In this document: positions 7,074-16,606 of the stretch, piece by piece
How the letters are laid out: every line of letters begins with the position of its first letter
Numbering within the stretch: position 1 is the stretch's first letter
Assembly: GCA_965229645.1 (NCBI GenBank)
Contig: OZ245893.1
Span: 372,001 to 436,000, forward strand
Reading direction: 5' to 3'
From: CAXQZM01 sp965229645
GTDB lineage: Bacteria > Pseudomonadota > Alphaproteobacteria > UBA7985
Length of the DNA: 64,000 bases
Made by a program: the position numbers and the translations under genes
The notes under the pieces: generated by a model
Database searches by the model: none
What the model was told of the DNA's origin: nothing
The model's input: the letters and a program-made list of their open reading frames with translations, nothing else

Positions 7074-8069
7074 ATGGAACTGCACGGAAAAATAGGGTTC
7101 ATTGGACTGGGCAACGTTGGGGGCAAGTTGGCGGGCTCACTCTTGCGCAATGGCAAGGACTTGGTCGTGCGCGATTTGGATCGCGACCTGGCGCAGAGGT
7201 TTGTCGATCAAGGCGCGGGGTGGGCCGACAGCCCCAAGGAGTTGATGGACCTGTGCCAAGTCGTCATCACCTGCCTGCCGTCGCCCGCAGCCTCGCGCGC
7301 GGTCGTGACCGCCGAGGATGGCTTGCTGGCGGGCATGTCGGAGGGGAAAATCTGGCTGGAAATGTCCACCACCGACGCCGACGAAGTCAAGGCGCTCGGG
7401 GCCTTGATCCTCGCGCGCGGCGGGCGGCCCGTCGATTGCCCAGTTTCGGGGGGCTGTCATCGCGCCGATACGGGCAACATCTCGATCTTTGCGGGCTGCG
7501 ACCGGCCGACGTTCGAGGTGATTTTGCCCTTGCTGACCACCATGGGGCGCAAGATTTTGCATACGGGGGAGTTGGGCAGCGCGTCGGTTTTGAAGGTTGT
7601 GACCAACTACTTGGCGACGGTGAATTTGGTGTCGTGCGCCGAAGCGCTGACGGTTTCCAAACTCGCGGGCATGGATTTGAACGTCGCCTTTGAAGCCATC
7701 GCCATTTCCTCGGGCACGTCGTTCGTGCACGAAACCGAAAGCCAAGTGATCCTGAACGGGTCGCGCGACATTTCCTTTACCATGGACCTCGTTCTCAAGG
7801 ACGTGGGGCTGTTCCAAGACGTGGCCGAGCGGGCGGGGGTCAAGCTGGAGCTTTCGCCCCTGATCGTCGAAATTTTCAAAGACGGCATCGCCAAGTACGG
7901 CGCGCGCGAGCTTTCGCCCAACATCATTCGACGCCTTGAGGATCAAATCGGCGCGCGCGTGGTGGCCCCTGGGTTCCCGCCCGAAATGCGCGATACGGAG
8001 CCCGAAGTGCCGGGGTACGAAGTGCGCCCGCAAGATCGCAGTGGGACGGGTGGGGCGTTGAATTTGTGA
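7074..8069 (+). CDS. Beta-hydroxyacid dehydrogenase (3-hydroxyisobutyrate dehydrogenase-like)
   Basis: A 331-residue NAD(P)-dependent oxidoreductase. The N-terminal Rossmann motif is GFIGLGNVGG (8-17); the substrate-binding motif is DCPVSGG (121-127); the catalytic Lys is K174 in GSASVLKVVTNYL. Family members oxidise 3-hydroxyisobutyrate, tartronate semialdehyde or related acids; the substrate here cannot be told. A C-terminal extension of about 35 residues (GFPPEMRDTEPEVPGYEVRP) goes beyond the usual ~295 residues. GGGAGG lies eight bases before ATG. Confidence 0.85.
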   Translation: MELHGKIGFIGLGNVGGKLAGSLLRNGKDLVVRDLDRDLAQRFVDQGAGWADSPKELMDLCQVVITCLPSPAASRAVVTAEDGLLAGMSEGKIWLEMSTTDADEVKALGALILARGGRPVDCPVSGGCHRADTGNISIFAGCDRPTFEVILPLLTTMGRKILHTGELGSASVLKVVTNYLATVNLVSCAEALTVSKLAGMDLNVAFEAIAISSGTSFVHETESQVILNGSRDISFTMDLVLKDVGLFQDVAERAGVKLELSPLIVEIFKDGIAKYGARELSPNIIRRLEDQIGARVVAPGFPPEMRDTEPEVPGYEVRPQDRSGTGGALNL

Positions 8070-8109
8070 GGGACAGGGCCGTTTGTGTGATCGCGCGAGT
8101 TGTGAGATC

Positions 8110-8200
8110 GCGCGTGGTTGGAGCCGTCCATTCTCGGCGTTGGCGTTCGGTGATGGATGGCGCGACTGCGCGCGGCATGACGGCGTTAAGGGGTTCGAGG
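8110..8200 (+). repeat. Dispersed GC-rich repeat, copy d (degenerate)
   Basis: GTGATGGATGGCGCGACTGC followed by GCGCGGCATGACGGCGTTAA matches the TGATGGATGCTGCGACTGCG block of copies a and c with several changes. It lies in the 228-bp gap before nuoA. The rest of the gap (8201-8297) must hold the nuo promoter, but I see no clear -35/-10 pair. Confidence 0.55.
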
Positions 8201-8297
8201 TGCCACGCGCTTTGAGCGGCGGCTTGCGACAAAATGCAAAGCTGTAAGGCTTTCAATTGCTGGAAATCCTGACTTTGGGTCGCTAAGGCGTCGCGCA

Positions 8298-8672
8298 ATG
8301 GAAGACCTATCGACCTTGCTGTCGGGCTACGCCCCGATCCTGATCTTTATGGGCATTGCGGGGGCCTTTGCCCTTGCGCTGGTCGGGATCGCCTTTGTCT
8401 TTGCGCCGTCGCGCCCCGACGCAGAAAAAAACTCGGCCTACGAGTGCGGGTTCGAGGCCTTTGACGACGCGCGCTCGCGCTTTGACGTTCGATTTTATCT
8501 CGTCGCGATCTTGTTCATCATTTTTGATCTGGAAGTCGCCTTTTTGTTTCCCTGGGCCGTGACCTTTTTGCAAATCGGCTGGACTGGCTTTGCCAGCGTC
8601 ATGATTTTTCTCGCGATCCTGACCCTTGGCTTTATCTACGAGTGGCGCAAAGGTGCGCTGGAGTGGGAGTAG
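8298..8672 (+). CDS. nuoA: NADH-quinone oxidoreductase subunit A
   Basis: Membrane subunit of complex I near the quinone site. 124 residues with three membrane segments and the conserved loop EKNSAYECGFEAFDDARSRFDVRFYL (central part), which lies at the junction with the peripheral arm. AAGG sits upstream of the ATG. First gene of the 14-gene nuo operon, 9 nt before nuoB. Confidence 0.97.
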   Translation: MEDLSTLLSGYAPILIFMGIAGAFALALVGIAFVFAPSRPDAEKNSAYECGFEAFDDARSRFDVRFYLVAILFIIFDLEVAFLFPWAVTFLQIGWTGFASVMIFLAILTLGFIYEWRKGALEWE

Positions 8673-8681
8673 GAAGCGACC

Positions 8682-9236
8682 ATGAATGTCCAAACTCAAG
8701 TGACGCCGCGCGCCGCGCCCTTGCAGCCTGGGGCGGCCCAGGATGCGGTGCTGGCCGAGGCGCTGCAGCAACTCGAAGAAAAGAACGTCCTGCTGGCCAG
8801 CGCCGACAAGCTGATCGCCTGGGCGCGGTCGGGGTCGCTCTGGCCCATGACCTTCGGGTTGGCGTGCTGCGCGGTCGAGATGATCCATGCGGGCACGGCG
8901 CGCTACGACCTCGACCGCTTTGGCTGTTTGTTTCGGCCTTCGCCCCGGCAGTCGGACGTCATGATCGTCGCGGGGACCCTGACCAACAAGATGGCCCCCG
9001 CGCTGCGCAAGGTTTATGATCAAATGCCCGAGCCGCGCTGGGTCATCTCCATGGGATCGTGCGCCAACGGCGGCGGCTACTACCACTATTCCTATTCCGT
9101 CGTGCGCGGCTGCGACCGGATTGTGCCCGTCGATATCTATGTGCCAGGGTGCCCGCCGACGGCGGAGGCCTTGGTCTATGGCATTTTGCAGTTGCAACGC
9201 AAAATCAAGCGCGAAGGGGGCTTGATCCGCCGATGA
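8682..9236 (+). CDS. nuoB: NADH-quinone oxidoreductase subunit B
   Basis: Peripheral-arm subunit carrying the terminal [4Fe-4S] cluster N2 that reduces quinone. The adjacent Cys pair in FGLACCAVEM, plus SMGSCANGG and VPGCPP, provide the four ligands. 184 residues, with an N-terminal extension of about 35 residues. Overlaps nuoC by ATGA. Confidence 0.97.
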   Translation: MNVQTQVTPRAAPLQPGAAQDAVLAEALQQLEEKNVLLASADKLIAWARSGSLWPMTFGLACCAVEMIHAGTARYDLDRFGCLFRPSPRQSDVMIVAGTLTNKMAPALRKVYDQMPEPRWVISMGSCANGGGYYHYSYSVVRGCDRIVPVDIYVPGCPPTAEALVYGILQLQRKIKREGGLIRR

Positions 9237-9877
9237 CGCTGCCCAGGTCCTTGCCCGAGTCCCTGCAAGACCTGCGCGACGTGGCGGAGGGGAACAGGAG
9301 TCTGACCCTCAAGACCGAGTGCCACGGCGACGAACTGGTCCTATGGACGGGCGCGGATAGCCTGCCCGCGCTGGCGCAGTTTTTGCGCACCGACGCCGCC
9401 GCGCAGTGCAGCCAGCTGATCGACATTACGGCGATCGACTACCCTGGCCAGTTCCCGCGCTTTGTCGTGGTCTACCAATTCCTGTCCCTCAAGCTCAACC
9501 AACGGGTGCGCGTGAAGCTGGCCGTCGAGGAGGACCAGGGCATCCCGACCCTCGAAGGACTGTTCCCCAACGCGGGATGGTACGAGCGCGAAGTCTGGGA
9601 CATGTACGGCCTGTTCTTCGACGGCAATCACGATCTGCGCCGGATTTTGACCGACTATGGGTTCGACGGGCACCCCTTGCGCAAGGACTTCCCGCTGACC
9701 GGCCATAGCCAAGTGCGCTACGACGCCGACGAACAGCGCGTCGTCTACGAACCCGTGCGCCTAGCACAAGAATACCGCAGCTTTGATTTTATGAGCCCCT
9801 GGGAAGGCATGCCCCGCCTGCCTGGAGACGAAAAGGCGGGCGATGACCCTGCAGGGGAGGGGGACGCGCGTGTCTGA
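9233..9877 (+). CDS. nuoC: NADH-quinone oxidoreductase subunit C (30 kDa)
   Basis: Peripheral-arm structural subunit. 214 residues ending in the signature EREVWDMYGLFFDGNHDLRR and GHPLRKDFPLTG. ATG 9233 overlaps the nuoB stop; the frame is open further upstream inside nuoB, but that part is a shadow. It is separate from nuoD, not fused as in enteric bacteria. Overlaps nuoD by 8 nt. Confidence 0.95.
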   Translation: MTLPRSLPESLQDLRDVAEGNRSLTLKTECHGDELVLWTGADSLPALAQFLRTDAAAQCSQLIDITAIDYPGQFPRFVVVYQFLSLKLNQRVRVKLAVEEDQGIPTLEGLFPNAGWYEREVWDMYGLFFDGNHDLRRILTDYGFDGHPLRKDFPLTGHSQVRYDADEQRVVYEPVRLAQEYRSFDFMSPWEGMPRLPGDEKAGDDPAGEGDARV

Positions 9878-11048
9878 AACCGCGATTCGTCCCCTCACGC
9901 TGAACTTCGGCCCCCAGCACCCGGCGGCCCACGGGGTCTTGCGCCTGGTGTTGGAGATGGACGGCGAGATCATCGAGCGGGCCGACCCGCACATCGGCCT
10001 CCTCCATCGGGGCACCGAAAAGCTGATCGAACATAAGACCTACCTGCAGGCGCTGCCGTACTTCGACCGCCTCGATTACGTCAGCCCCATGAACCAGGAG
10101 CATTGCTTTTGCCTGGCGATTGAAAAGCTGGCGGGCATCGAAGTGCCCGCGCGGGGGTCTTGGATCCGCGTACTCTATTCGGAAATTGGCCGGATCCTCA
10201 ATCACTTGCTGAACATCGGCCATTTGATTTTGGACGCGGGCGCGACCACGCCCATGCTGTGGGCCTACGAACAGCGCGACAAGCTGCTCGAGTTTTACGA
10301 GCGGGTATGCGGCGCGCGCTTGCACGCCAACTACTTCCGCCCTGGTGGGGTGCATCAGGACTTGCCCGAGGGGCTGGAGGCCGACATTCGCGCCTTCTGC
10401 GACCAGTTCGAAGCCTATATGCAGGAATCGGAAAAGCTGGTGAACAACAACCGCATTTTCCGCCAACGCCTAGTCGATGTAGGGGTGGTGTCGGGCGAGG
10501 ACGCGCAAGCCTGGGGGTTCACGGGCGTCATGCTGCGCGCCTCGGGCCTCGCCTGGGATTTGCGCCGGGCGCAGCCTTACGAGGTTTATGACCAACTCGA
10601 CTTCGACATTCCTGTCGGCCTGAACGGGGACAGCTTCGATCGCTACCTGTGCCGCCTCGCGGAGATGCGCGAGTCGATCAAGATCATCACCCAGTGCCTC
10701 GACAAGATGCCGAAGGGCCCCGTCCTATCGACCGACCCCAAGATCGCGCCGCCGCGACGCGCCGACGTCAAGGCCTCGATGGAGGCGCTGATCAACCACT
10801 TCAAGCTCTATACGGAGGGCCTGCGCGTGCCCGCGGGCGAGACCTATACGGCGATTGAAGCGCCCAAGGGCGAGTTCGGGGTCTATCTGATCGCCGACGG
10901 CAGCAACCGCCCCTATAAGTGCAAAATCCGCGCGCCAGGTTATGCGCACCTGCAAGGCACCGATTTCTTGTGCAAGGGACACCAGCTGGCGGACTCGGTC
11001 GTGATTTTGGGGACCATGGACATCGTCTTTGGCGAGATCGACCGATGA
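9870..11048 (+). CDS. nuoD: NADH-quinone oxidoreductase subunit D (49 kDa)
   Basis: Forms the quinone-binding pocket together with NuoB. 392 residues from GTG 9870 (MSETAIRPLTLNFGPQHPAAHG); GTG is preferred over an in-frame ATG at 9843 because GGGGAGGGGG lies six bases upstream and the overlap with nuoC shrinks from 35 to 8 nt. The C-terminus GTMDIVFGEIDR is the family ending. Overlaps nuoE by ATGA. Confidence 0.95.
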   Translation: MSETAIRPLTLNFGPQHPAAHGVLRLVLEMDGEIIERADPHIGLLHRGTEKLIEHKTYLQALPYFDRLDYVSPMNQEHCFCLAIEKLAGIEVPARGSWIRVLYSEIGRILNHLLNIGHLILDAGATTPMLWAYEQRDKLLEFYERVCGARLHANYFRPGGVHQDLPEGLEADIRAFCDQFEAYMQESEKLVNNNRIFRQRLVDVGVVSGEDAQAWGFTGVMLRASGLAWDLRRAQPYEVYDQLDFDIPVGLNGDSFDRYLCRLAEMRESIKIITQCLDKMPKGPVLSTDPKIAPPRRADVKASMEALINHFKLYTEGLRVPAGETYTAIEAPKGEFGVYLIADGSNRPYKCKIRAPGYAHLQGTDFLCKGHQLADSVVILGTMDIVFGEIDR

Positions 11049-11725
11049 GCGCGCCGATGCAAACGACGATGCAAACCACCTCGCACCCCGCGCCCGCGAC
11101 CCAAGGGTTCGCCTTTTCGCCCGAGCGGCTGGCCGAAGCCGAGCGCATCCTGGCCCGCTATCCAACAGACCGCAAGGCCTCGGGCATCCTGCCGCTGCTC
11201 GATCTGGCGCAGCGCGAAAATGGCGGTTGGCTGTCGCGTCCTGCCCAAGACTATGTGGCGCAGCTGTGCGAGGTTGCGCCGATCCGCGTCTACGAAGTCG
11301 CCAGTTTTTATACCATGTTCTATACCGAGCCCGTTGGGGAGCATGTGGTGCAAGTGTGTCGGACCACGCCCTGTTGGCTGCGCGGCGCCGATGCCCTGAC
11401 CGCCTGCGCCAAGCAAAAACTGGGGATCGGGCTCGGCGAGACCAGCGCCGACGGCAAATTCACCCTGATCGAAGTGGAGTGCCTGGGCGCGTGCGCCAAC
11501 GCCCCCATGGTGCAGATCAACGACGCCTACTACGAGGATTTGGACGAAGCGGCGTTCGGGCAGGTTTTGGACGCCCTCGGGCAGGGCCAAGACGTGCCGA
11601 CGGGCAGCCAGGCCCAGCGCCAAGCCTCGGCCCCGCAAGGCGGTACCGCGACCTTGGTCGATTTCGACGCCGCGCAAAATAAGCGGCGCGCGCTCGCCGC
11701 CTTTCACCCGCCCGAGCCGAACTAG
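11045..11725 (+). CDS. nuoE: NADH-quinone oxidoreductase subunit E (24 kDa)
   Basis: Thioredoxin-like subunit with the [2Fe-2S] cluster N1a. The ligands are in VCRTTPCW (C-x4-C) and ECLGACANAP (C-x3-C). 226 residues; the N-terminal ~18 and C-terminal ~40 residues (Gln/Ala/Pro-rich, QGQDVPTGSQAQRQAS) go beyond the usual core. Overlaps the nuoD stop by ATGA. Confidence 0.95.
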   Translation: MSAPMQTTMQTTSHPAPATQGFAFSPERLAEAERILARYPTDRKASGILPLLDLAQRENGGWLSRPAQDYVAQLCEVAPIRVYEVASFYTMFYTEPVGEHVVQVCRTTPCWLRGADALTACAKQKLGIGLGETSADGKFTLIEVECLGACANAPMVQINDAYYEDLDEAAFGQVLDALGQGQDVPTGSQAQRQASAPQGGTATLVDFDAAQNKRRALAAFHPPEPN

Positions 11726-11737
11726 GGGTCTGTGTCC

Positions 11738-13021
11738 ATGCTCGCCGATCAAGACCGCATCTTCACCAACCTCTATGGTCAGCACGACCCCATGCTGGCG
11801 GGCGCGCGCGCGCGCGGGGTTTGGGACTGCACCAAGGACATGATCGACCTGGGCCGCGACGAGATTCTAAGCCGCGTCAAAACCTCCAACCTTCGTGGGC
11901 GCGGCGGCGCTGGCTTCCCCACGGGCCTCAAGTGGTCCTTCATGCCCAAAGAAGACACGGGCCGCCCGCACTATTTGGTCGTCAACGCCGACGAATCCGA
12001 ACCCGGCACCTGCAAGGACCGCGAGATTTTGCGCAACGACCCCCACCGCTTGTTGGAAGGGATGCTGATCGCGGGCTTTGCCATGGGCGCGCACACGGGC
12101 TATATTTACATTCGCGGCGAGTTTTGCAGCGAGGCCTCGCAGGTGCAGCGCGCCATCGACGAAGCCCTGGCGGCAGGACTGATCGGGCCCAAGGCCTGCG
12201 GCACCGGCTGGGATTTTCATATCCACCTCCATCGCGGGGCAGGGGCCTATATTTGCGGCGAAGAGACCGCGCTGCTGGAATCGCTGGAGGGCAAGAAGGG
12301 GCAACCGCGCCTCAAGCCGCCGTTCCCTGCCGCCTGCGGCCTGTACGGTTGCCCCACCACCGTCAACAACGTCGAAACCGTGGCCGTCGTGCCCGAAATT
12401 TTGCGGCGCGGGGTTGATTGGTGGCTAGGTCTGGGCCTGCCCAACAATCACGGCACCAAGATCTTTTCGATCTCGGGGCACGTCAACCGACCTTGCAACG
12501 TCGAAGAAGAGATGGGCATCCCCTTAAGGGACCTGATCGACACCCACGCTGGCGGGGTGATCGGCGGCTGGGAAAATTTGCAAGCCGTCATCCCGGGCGG
12601 GTCGTCCGTCCCGTGCCTGACGCCCGATACTTGCGGCACCGTCACCATGGACTTCGATACGCTGCGTGGCTTGCAGTCGGGCCTCGGCACCGCCGCGGTG
12701 ATCGTGATCAATCAGCAAGCGGACATGATCGAGGCCATCGCGCGGCTGGCGCATTTTTATATGCACGAGAGCTGCGGCCAATGCACGCCGTGCCGCGAAG
12801 GCACGGGCTGGATGTACCGGGTCATGCAACGCCTGGTCCAGGGCGATGCGCAGGTGGCCGAAATCGATATGTTGCACGATGTGTCCAAGCAAATTGAGGG
12901 CCATACGATTTGCGCCTTGGGGGATGCTGCCGCCTGGCCGATCCAGGGGCTGATCCGAAATTTTCGACCCTTGATCGAACAACGCCTGCACGCCGAAGAC
13001 CTGAAAGTGGCCGCGGAGTAA
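11738..13021 (+). CDS. nuoF: NADH-quinone oxidoreductase subunit F (51 kDa)
   Basis: NADH-oxidising subunit binding NADH, FMN and the [4Fe-4S] cluster N3. NADH/FMN motif GRGGAGFPTGLKWSF near residue 60; FMN region YICGEETALLESLEG; cluster ligands ESCGQCTPCREGTGW plus a later Cys (GHTICALGDAAAW). ATG 11738 is chosen over GTG 11732 because AGGGG then lies nine bases upstream. 427 residues. Confidence 0.96.
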   Translation: MLADQDRIFTNLYGQHDPMLAGARARGVWDCTKDMIDLGRDEILSRVKTSNLRGRGGAGFPTGLKWSFMPKEDTGRPHYLVVNADESEPGTCKDREILRNDPHRLLEGMLIAGFAMGAHTGYIYIRGEFCSEASQVQRAIDEALAAGLIGPKACGTGWDFHIHLHRGAGAYICGEETALLESLEGKKGQPRLKPPFPAACGLYGCPTTVNNVETVAVVPEILRRGVDWWLGLGLPNNHGTKIFSISGHVNRPCNVEEEMGIPLRDLIDTHAGGVIGGWENLQAVIPGGSSVPCLTPDTCGTVTMDFDTLRGLQSGLGTAAVIVINQQADMIEAIARLAHFYMHESCGQCTPCREGTGWMYRVMQRLVQGDAQVAEIDMLHDVSKQIEGHTICALGDAAAWPIQGLIRNFRPLIEQRLHAEDLKVAAE

Positions 13022-13024
13022 CTT

Positions 13025-15085
13025 ATGCCAACAGCACTTGTCGATGGGCGCGAAGTCGAATTCGACGCTGGCATGTCGGTCCTGCAAGTGGCCGAGCAAG
13101 CTGGCGCGGAAGTGCCGCGGTTTTGCTACCACGAACGCCTCTCGGTCGCGGGAAACTGTCGCATGTGCCTCGTGCAGATCGAGGATGCGCGCGGCATGGC
13201 GCCCAAGCCCGTCGCCTCCTGCGCGTTTCCCGCCGCCGACGGGCTGAAGATTCATACCCAGACCGAGGTCGTGAAAAAGGCGCGCGAAGGGGTGATGGAA
13301 TTCTTGCTGATCAACCATCCGCTCGATTGCCCGATCTGCGATCAGGGCGGGGAGTGCGACCTGCAAGACCAAGCCATGGCCTTCGGCGCTGGATCGTCGC
13401 GGTTCGTGGAAAACAAGCGTGCTGTGGAGCCCAAGTATATGGGGCCCCTGATCAAGACCATCATGACCCGCTGCATCCAGTGTACCCGTTGCGTGCGGTT
13501 TGCGACCGAGGTTGCGGGGGTGGAGGAACTGGGGTTGCTCAATCGCGGCGAACAGGCCGAAATTAGCTCCATCGAGCGGTCCATCAGTTCGGAGTTGTCG
13601 GGGAACTTGGTCGATATTTGCCCCGTGGGCGCGCTGACGTCCAAGCCCTACGCCTTCAACGCGCGGCCCTGGGAACTGCGCAAGACCGAGAGCATTGATG
13701 TCATGGACGCGGTCGGGTCCAACATTCGCGTCGATGCGCGCGGCAAGGCCGTGCTGCGGGTGCTGCCGCGCCTGAACGAGTCAGTGAATGAGGAGTGGAT
13801 TTCGGACAAGACCCGCCACGCCATCGACGGCCTGACGCGTCAGCGCCTGGACCGTCCCTACATTCGCCGCGACGGCAAGTTGCAGCCCGCCACCTGGGAC
13901 CAGGCGCTCGATCTGGTCGCGGACAAGCTAAAGGCGACGCAAGCCGAGAAGGTCGCGGCCCTGATCGGGGATCAGTGCGCGGCGGAGGAAATGTTTGCCC
14001 TCAAAGGCTTGATGGACGCCCTAGGGGTCGCGTCGGTCGATTGCCGTCAGGATGGGGCGACGGGCAGTTTGGCCGACCGCAGCCACTATAGCCTGGCGGG
14101 CGGGATCGCGGCCATCGAACAGGCCGACGCCATCTTGCTGGTCGGGGCCAACCCCCGGCTCGACGCGCCGCTGGTCGGCGCGCGCATCCGCAAGCGGTTT
14201 TTGCACGGCGGACTGACCGTCGCGGCCCTGGGCCAGCCCCACGACCAGACCTACGCCGTCGATTGGCTGGGCCAGGACTTTGCCGCCCTTGGCAAGCTGG
14301 GCAGAGCGCGGTCGGGCTTCGCCAAGACCCTTAAGGACGCGCAACGTCCGCTCCTCATCGTCGGCGCGGCTGCCTTGCGCGGGCCAGGCGGGGCGGCGGT
14401 CCTGAAGGCCGTGGCGGACCTAGCCGAGAAGGTCGGGGCCGTGCGCGCCGACTGGCATGGCTTTGGCGTCTTGCAGTTGGCGGCGAGCCGCGTCGCGGGC
14501 CTCGATCTGGGGTGCGTTCCTGGTGCGGGCGGCCACGCGACCGACGAGATTTTGGCCAAGGCCAGCGATTTTGATCTGGTGTACCTGCTGGCCGCCGATG
14601 AGTTTGACGCGGAGGCCTTGGCCGAGCCCTTTGTGGTCTATCAAGGGCATCACGGCGACCGCGCCGCCGCCGTTGCCGACGTGATCTTGCCAGGGGCGGC
14701 CTATACGGAGAAGTCGGGAACCTACGTCAATACCGAAGGGCGCGTGCAGCAAGGCAAACTGGTCGTGTTTCCCCCTGGGGACGCGCGCGAGGATTGGAAG
14801 ATTGTGCGCGCCCTGTCGGCCAAAGTCGGCAAGACCTTGCCTTACGATGATTTGCCAGGGCTGCGCGCCGCGCTCGTGCACGCGCACCCGAGCTTTGCCC
14901 AGCTGGACAGCTTGCCCGCCCCCACCTGGCAGAGCGTCGATACAGATGCGGCCCTGCCGACAGGGACCTTCCCCGTATCGGTCGATAATTTTTACATGAC
15001 CTGCCCGATTTCGCGCGCGTCGGAGACCATGGCGGAGTGCGCCGCCGCGACCCTTGACCGCCTGCCTCGGCAGGCCGCCGAGTAA
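13025..15085 (+). CDS. nuoG: NADH-quinone oxidoreductase subunit G (75 kDa)
   Basis: Largest peripheral subunit, holding clusters N1b, N4 and N5. Ferredoxin-like [2Fe-2S] domain with CYHERLSVAGNCRMCL; His-type cluster HPLDCPICDQGGECDLQD; [4Fe-4S] motif RCIQCTRCVRF with a distant Cys in VDICPVGAL. The remainder is the molybdopterin-oxidoreductase-like domain without catalytic function. 686 residues, normal for alphaproteobacteria. Confidence 0.96.
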   Translation: MPTALVDGREVEFDAGMSVLQVAEQAGAEVPRFCYHERLSVAGNCRMCLVQIEDARGMAPKPVASCAFPAADGLKIHTQTEVVKKAREGVMEFLLINHPLDCPICDQGGECDLQDQAMAFGAGSSRFVENKRAVEPKYMGPLIKTIMTRCIQCTRCVRFATEVAGVEELGLLNRGEQAEISSIERSISSELSGNLVDICPVGALTSKPYAFNARPWELRKTESIDVMDAVGSNIRVDARGKAVLRVLPRLNESVNEEWISDKTRHAIDGLTRQRLDRPYIRRDGKLQPATWDQALDLVADKLKATQAEKVAALIGDQCAAEEMFALKGLMDALGVASVDCRQDGATGSLADRSHYSLAGGIAAIEQADAILLVGANPRLDAPLVGARIRKRFLHGGLTVAALGQPHDQTYAVDWLGQDFAALGKLGRARSGFAKTLKDAQRPLLIVGAAALRGPGGAAVLKAVADLAEKVGAVRADWHGFGVLQLAASRVAGLDLGCVPGAGGHATDEILAKASDFDLVYLLAADEFDAEALAEPFVVYQGHHGDRAAAVADVILPGAAYTEKSGTYVNTEGRVQQGKLVVFPPGDAREDWKIVRALSAKVGKTLPYDDLPGLRAALVHAHPSFAQLDSLPAPTWQSVDTDAALPTGTFPVSVDNFYMTCPISRASETMAECAAATLDRLPRQAAE

Positions 15086-15090
15086 GGCCC

Positions 15091-16101
15091 ATGGTGGACA
15101 CGATCCTGTTCCTGGTCCTGCAAGGTGCCAAGATCCTCGCGGTGGTCCTGCCGCTGTTCGTGGCCGTGGGCTTTATGACCTGGGCCGAGCGCCGGGTGAT
15201 CGCCTGGGCGCAACGACGCCAAGGCCCCAATGTGGTTGGGCCCTTTGGCCTGCTGCAGTGGGTCGCCGACGCCGTCAAACTGATCTTTAAGGAAACGATC
15301 TTGCCCTCGGGTTCCAACCGGATCGTGTTCCTGATCGCGCCCATGCTGACCATGGCGCTGGCCGTCGTCGCCTGGGCCGTCATGCCCATCGACCCCAATT
15401 TCTACATCGCCGATATCAACGTCGGGGTCCTCTACCTGTTCGCCATTTCCTCGCTCGGGGTTTATGGCATCATCATGGCGGGGTGGGCCTCCAATTCTAA
15501 GTATCCATTCTTGGGCGCCCTCCGCTCTGCGGCGCAAATGGTCTCCTACGAAGTGTCCCTCGGCCTTGTGATTATTACGGTCGTGATTGTCGCAGCGGCC
15601 TTCGGCCCGAACGGCTTTGGTACCTTCAGCCTCAAAGGTCTGGTCGAGGCGCAGCGGAACGTTTGGTTCGTCATTCCCTTGTTCCCCATGTTCATCGTCT
15701 TCTTTATTTCAGCTTTGGCCGAGACCAACCGCACGCCCTTTGACTTGCCCGAAGGGGAGTCCGAACTGGTCGCGGGGTACTTCGTCGAGTATTCGTCCAT
15801 GGCCTTTGCCCTGTTTTTCTTGGGCGAGTACGCCAACATCTTGCTCATGTCCGCCATGACGGCGACGCTGTTTTTTGGGGGTTACTTGGCCCTGCCGGGG
15901 CTGGCATGGTTGGTGCCCGATTCCTTCGTTTGGTTCTTGCTCAAAACCTTCTTCTTCGCGTTCGTGTTCATTTGGATTCGGGCGACCGTGCCCCGGTACC
16001 GCTACGATCAGTTGATGCGGCTCGGGTGGAAAGTGTTCTTGCCGTTTTCGGTTGTCGCCGTGGCCCTTTACGCGGCGGCGGTCTTGGTATTGGTAGGATG
16101 A
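15091..16101 (+). CDS. nuoH: NADH-quinone oxidoreductase subunit H
   Basis: Membrane subunit joining the two arms and forming the quinone tunnel. 336 residues, about eight or nine membrane helices. Conserved loops AERRVIAWAQRRQGPNVVGP near the N-terminus and FDLPEGESELVAGY near the middle are present. Stop of nuoG is 5 nt upstream. Confidence 0.97.
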   Translation: MVDTILFLVLQGAKILAVVLPLFVAVGFMTWAERRVIAWAQRRQGPNVVGPFGLLQWVADAVKLIFKETILPSGSNRIVFLIAPMLTMALAVVAWAVMPIDPNFYIADINVGVLYLFAISSLGVYGIIMAGWASNSKYPFLGALRSAAQMVSYEVSLGLVIITVVIVAAAFGPNGFGTFSLKGLVEAQRNVWFVIPLFPMFIVFFISALAETNRTPFDLPEGESELVAGYFVEYSSMAFALFFLGEYANILLMSAMTATLFFGGYLALPGLAWLVPDSFVWFLLKTFFFAFVFIWIRATVPRYRYDQLMRLGWKVFLPFSVVAVALYAAAVLVLVG

Positions 16102-16108
16102 GGACGCT

Positions 16109-16600
16109 ATGAATCGCTTGATTTCCCCGCTTCGCATGGCCTTTTTGGCGGAGATTGTTCGTGGCATGGCCATGACGCTCAGGTACATGATCTTTGAGCC
16201 GCGTGTGGTCGTCAACTACCCGCACGAGAAGGGCGTCTTGAGCCCGCGCTTTCGCGGCGAACACGCCCTGCGCCGCTACCCCAGCGGCGAGGAACGCTGC
16301 ATCGCATGCAAGTTGTGCGAGGCCATATGCCCCGCGCAAGCCATCACCATTGAGGCCGAGCCGCGCGCCGACGGCAGCCGCCGCACGACGCGTTACGACA
16401 TCGACATGACCAAGTGCATCTATTGCGGCTATTGCCAAGAAGCCTGCCCCGTCGATGCCATCGTCCAAGGGCCCAACTACGAATTTGCCACCGAAACGCG
16501 CGAGGAGCTCTATTTTGATAAGGACAAGCTGCTCGACAACGGCGACCGCTGGGAACTGGAAATCGCGCGCAACATCGCGCTCGACGCGCCGTATCGGTAG
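16109..16600 (+). CDS. nuoI: NADH-quinone oxidoreductase subunit I (23 kDa)
   Basis: Carries the two [4Fe-4S] clusters N6a and N6b passing electrons to NuoB. Ligand sets CIACKLCEAICPAQAI and CIYCGYCQEACPVDAI. 163 residues, with the N-terminal amphipathic part lying on the membrane. Confidence 0.97.
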   Translation: MNRLISPLRMAFLAEIVRGMAMTLRYMIFEPRVVVNYPHEKGVLSPRFRGEHALRRYPSGEERCIACKLCEAICPAQAITIEAEPRADGSRRTTRYDIDMTKCIYCGYCQEACPVDAIVQGPNYEFATETREELYFDKDKLLDNGDRWELEIARNIALDAPYR

Positions 16601-16606
16601 GTCACG

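Noticed and set aside
7137..8033. Long minus-strand frame opposite the hydroxyacid dehydrogenase gene, and similar long antisense frames opposite nuo, ccmF and soxA
   Set aside because: High GC produces long open frames opposite real genes; these are His/Arg/Gly-rich, match no family and oppose well-recognised proteins.
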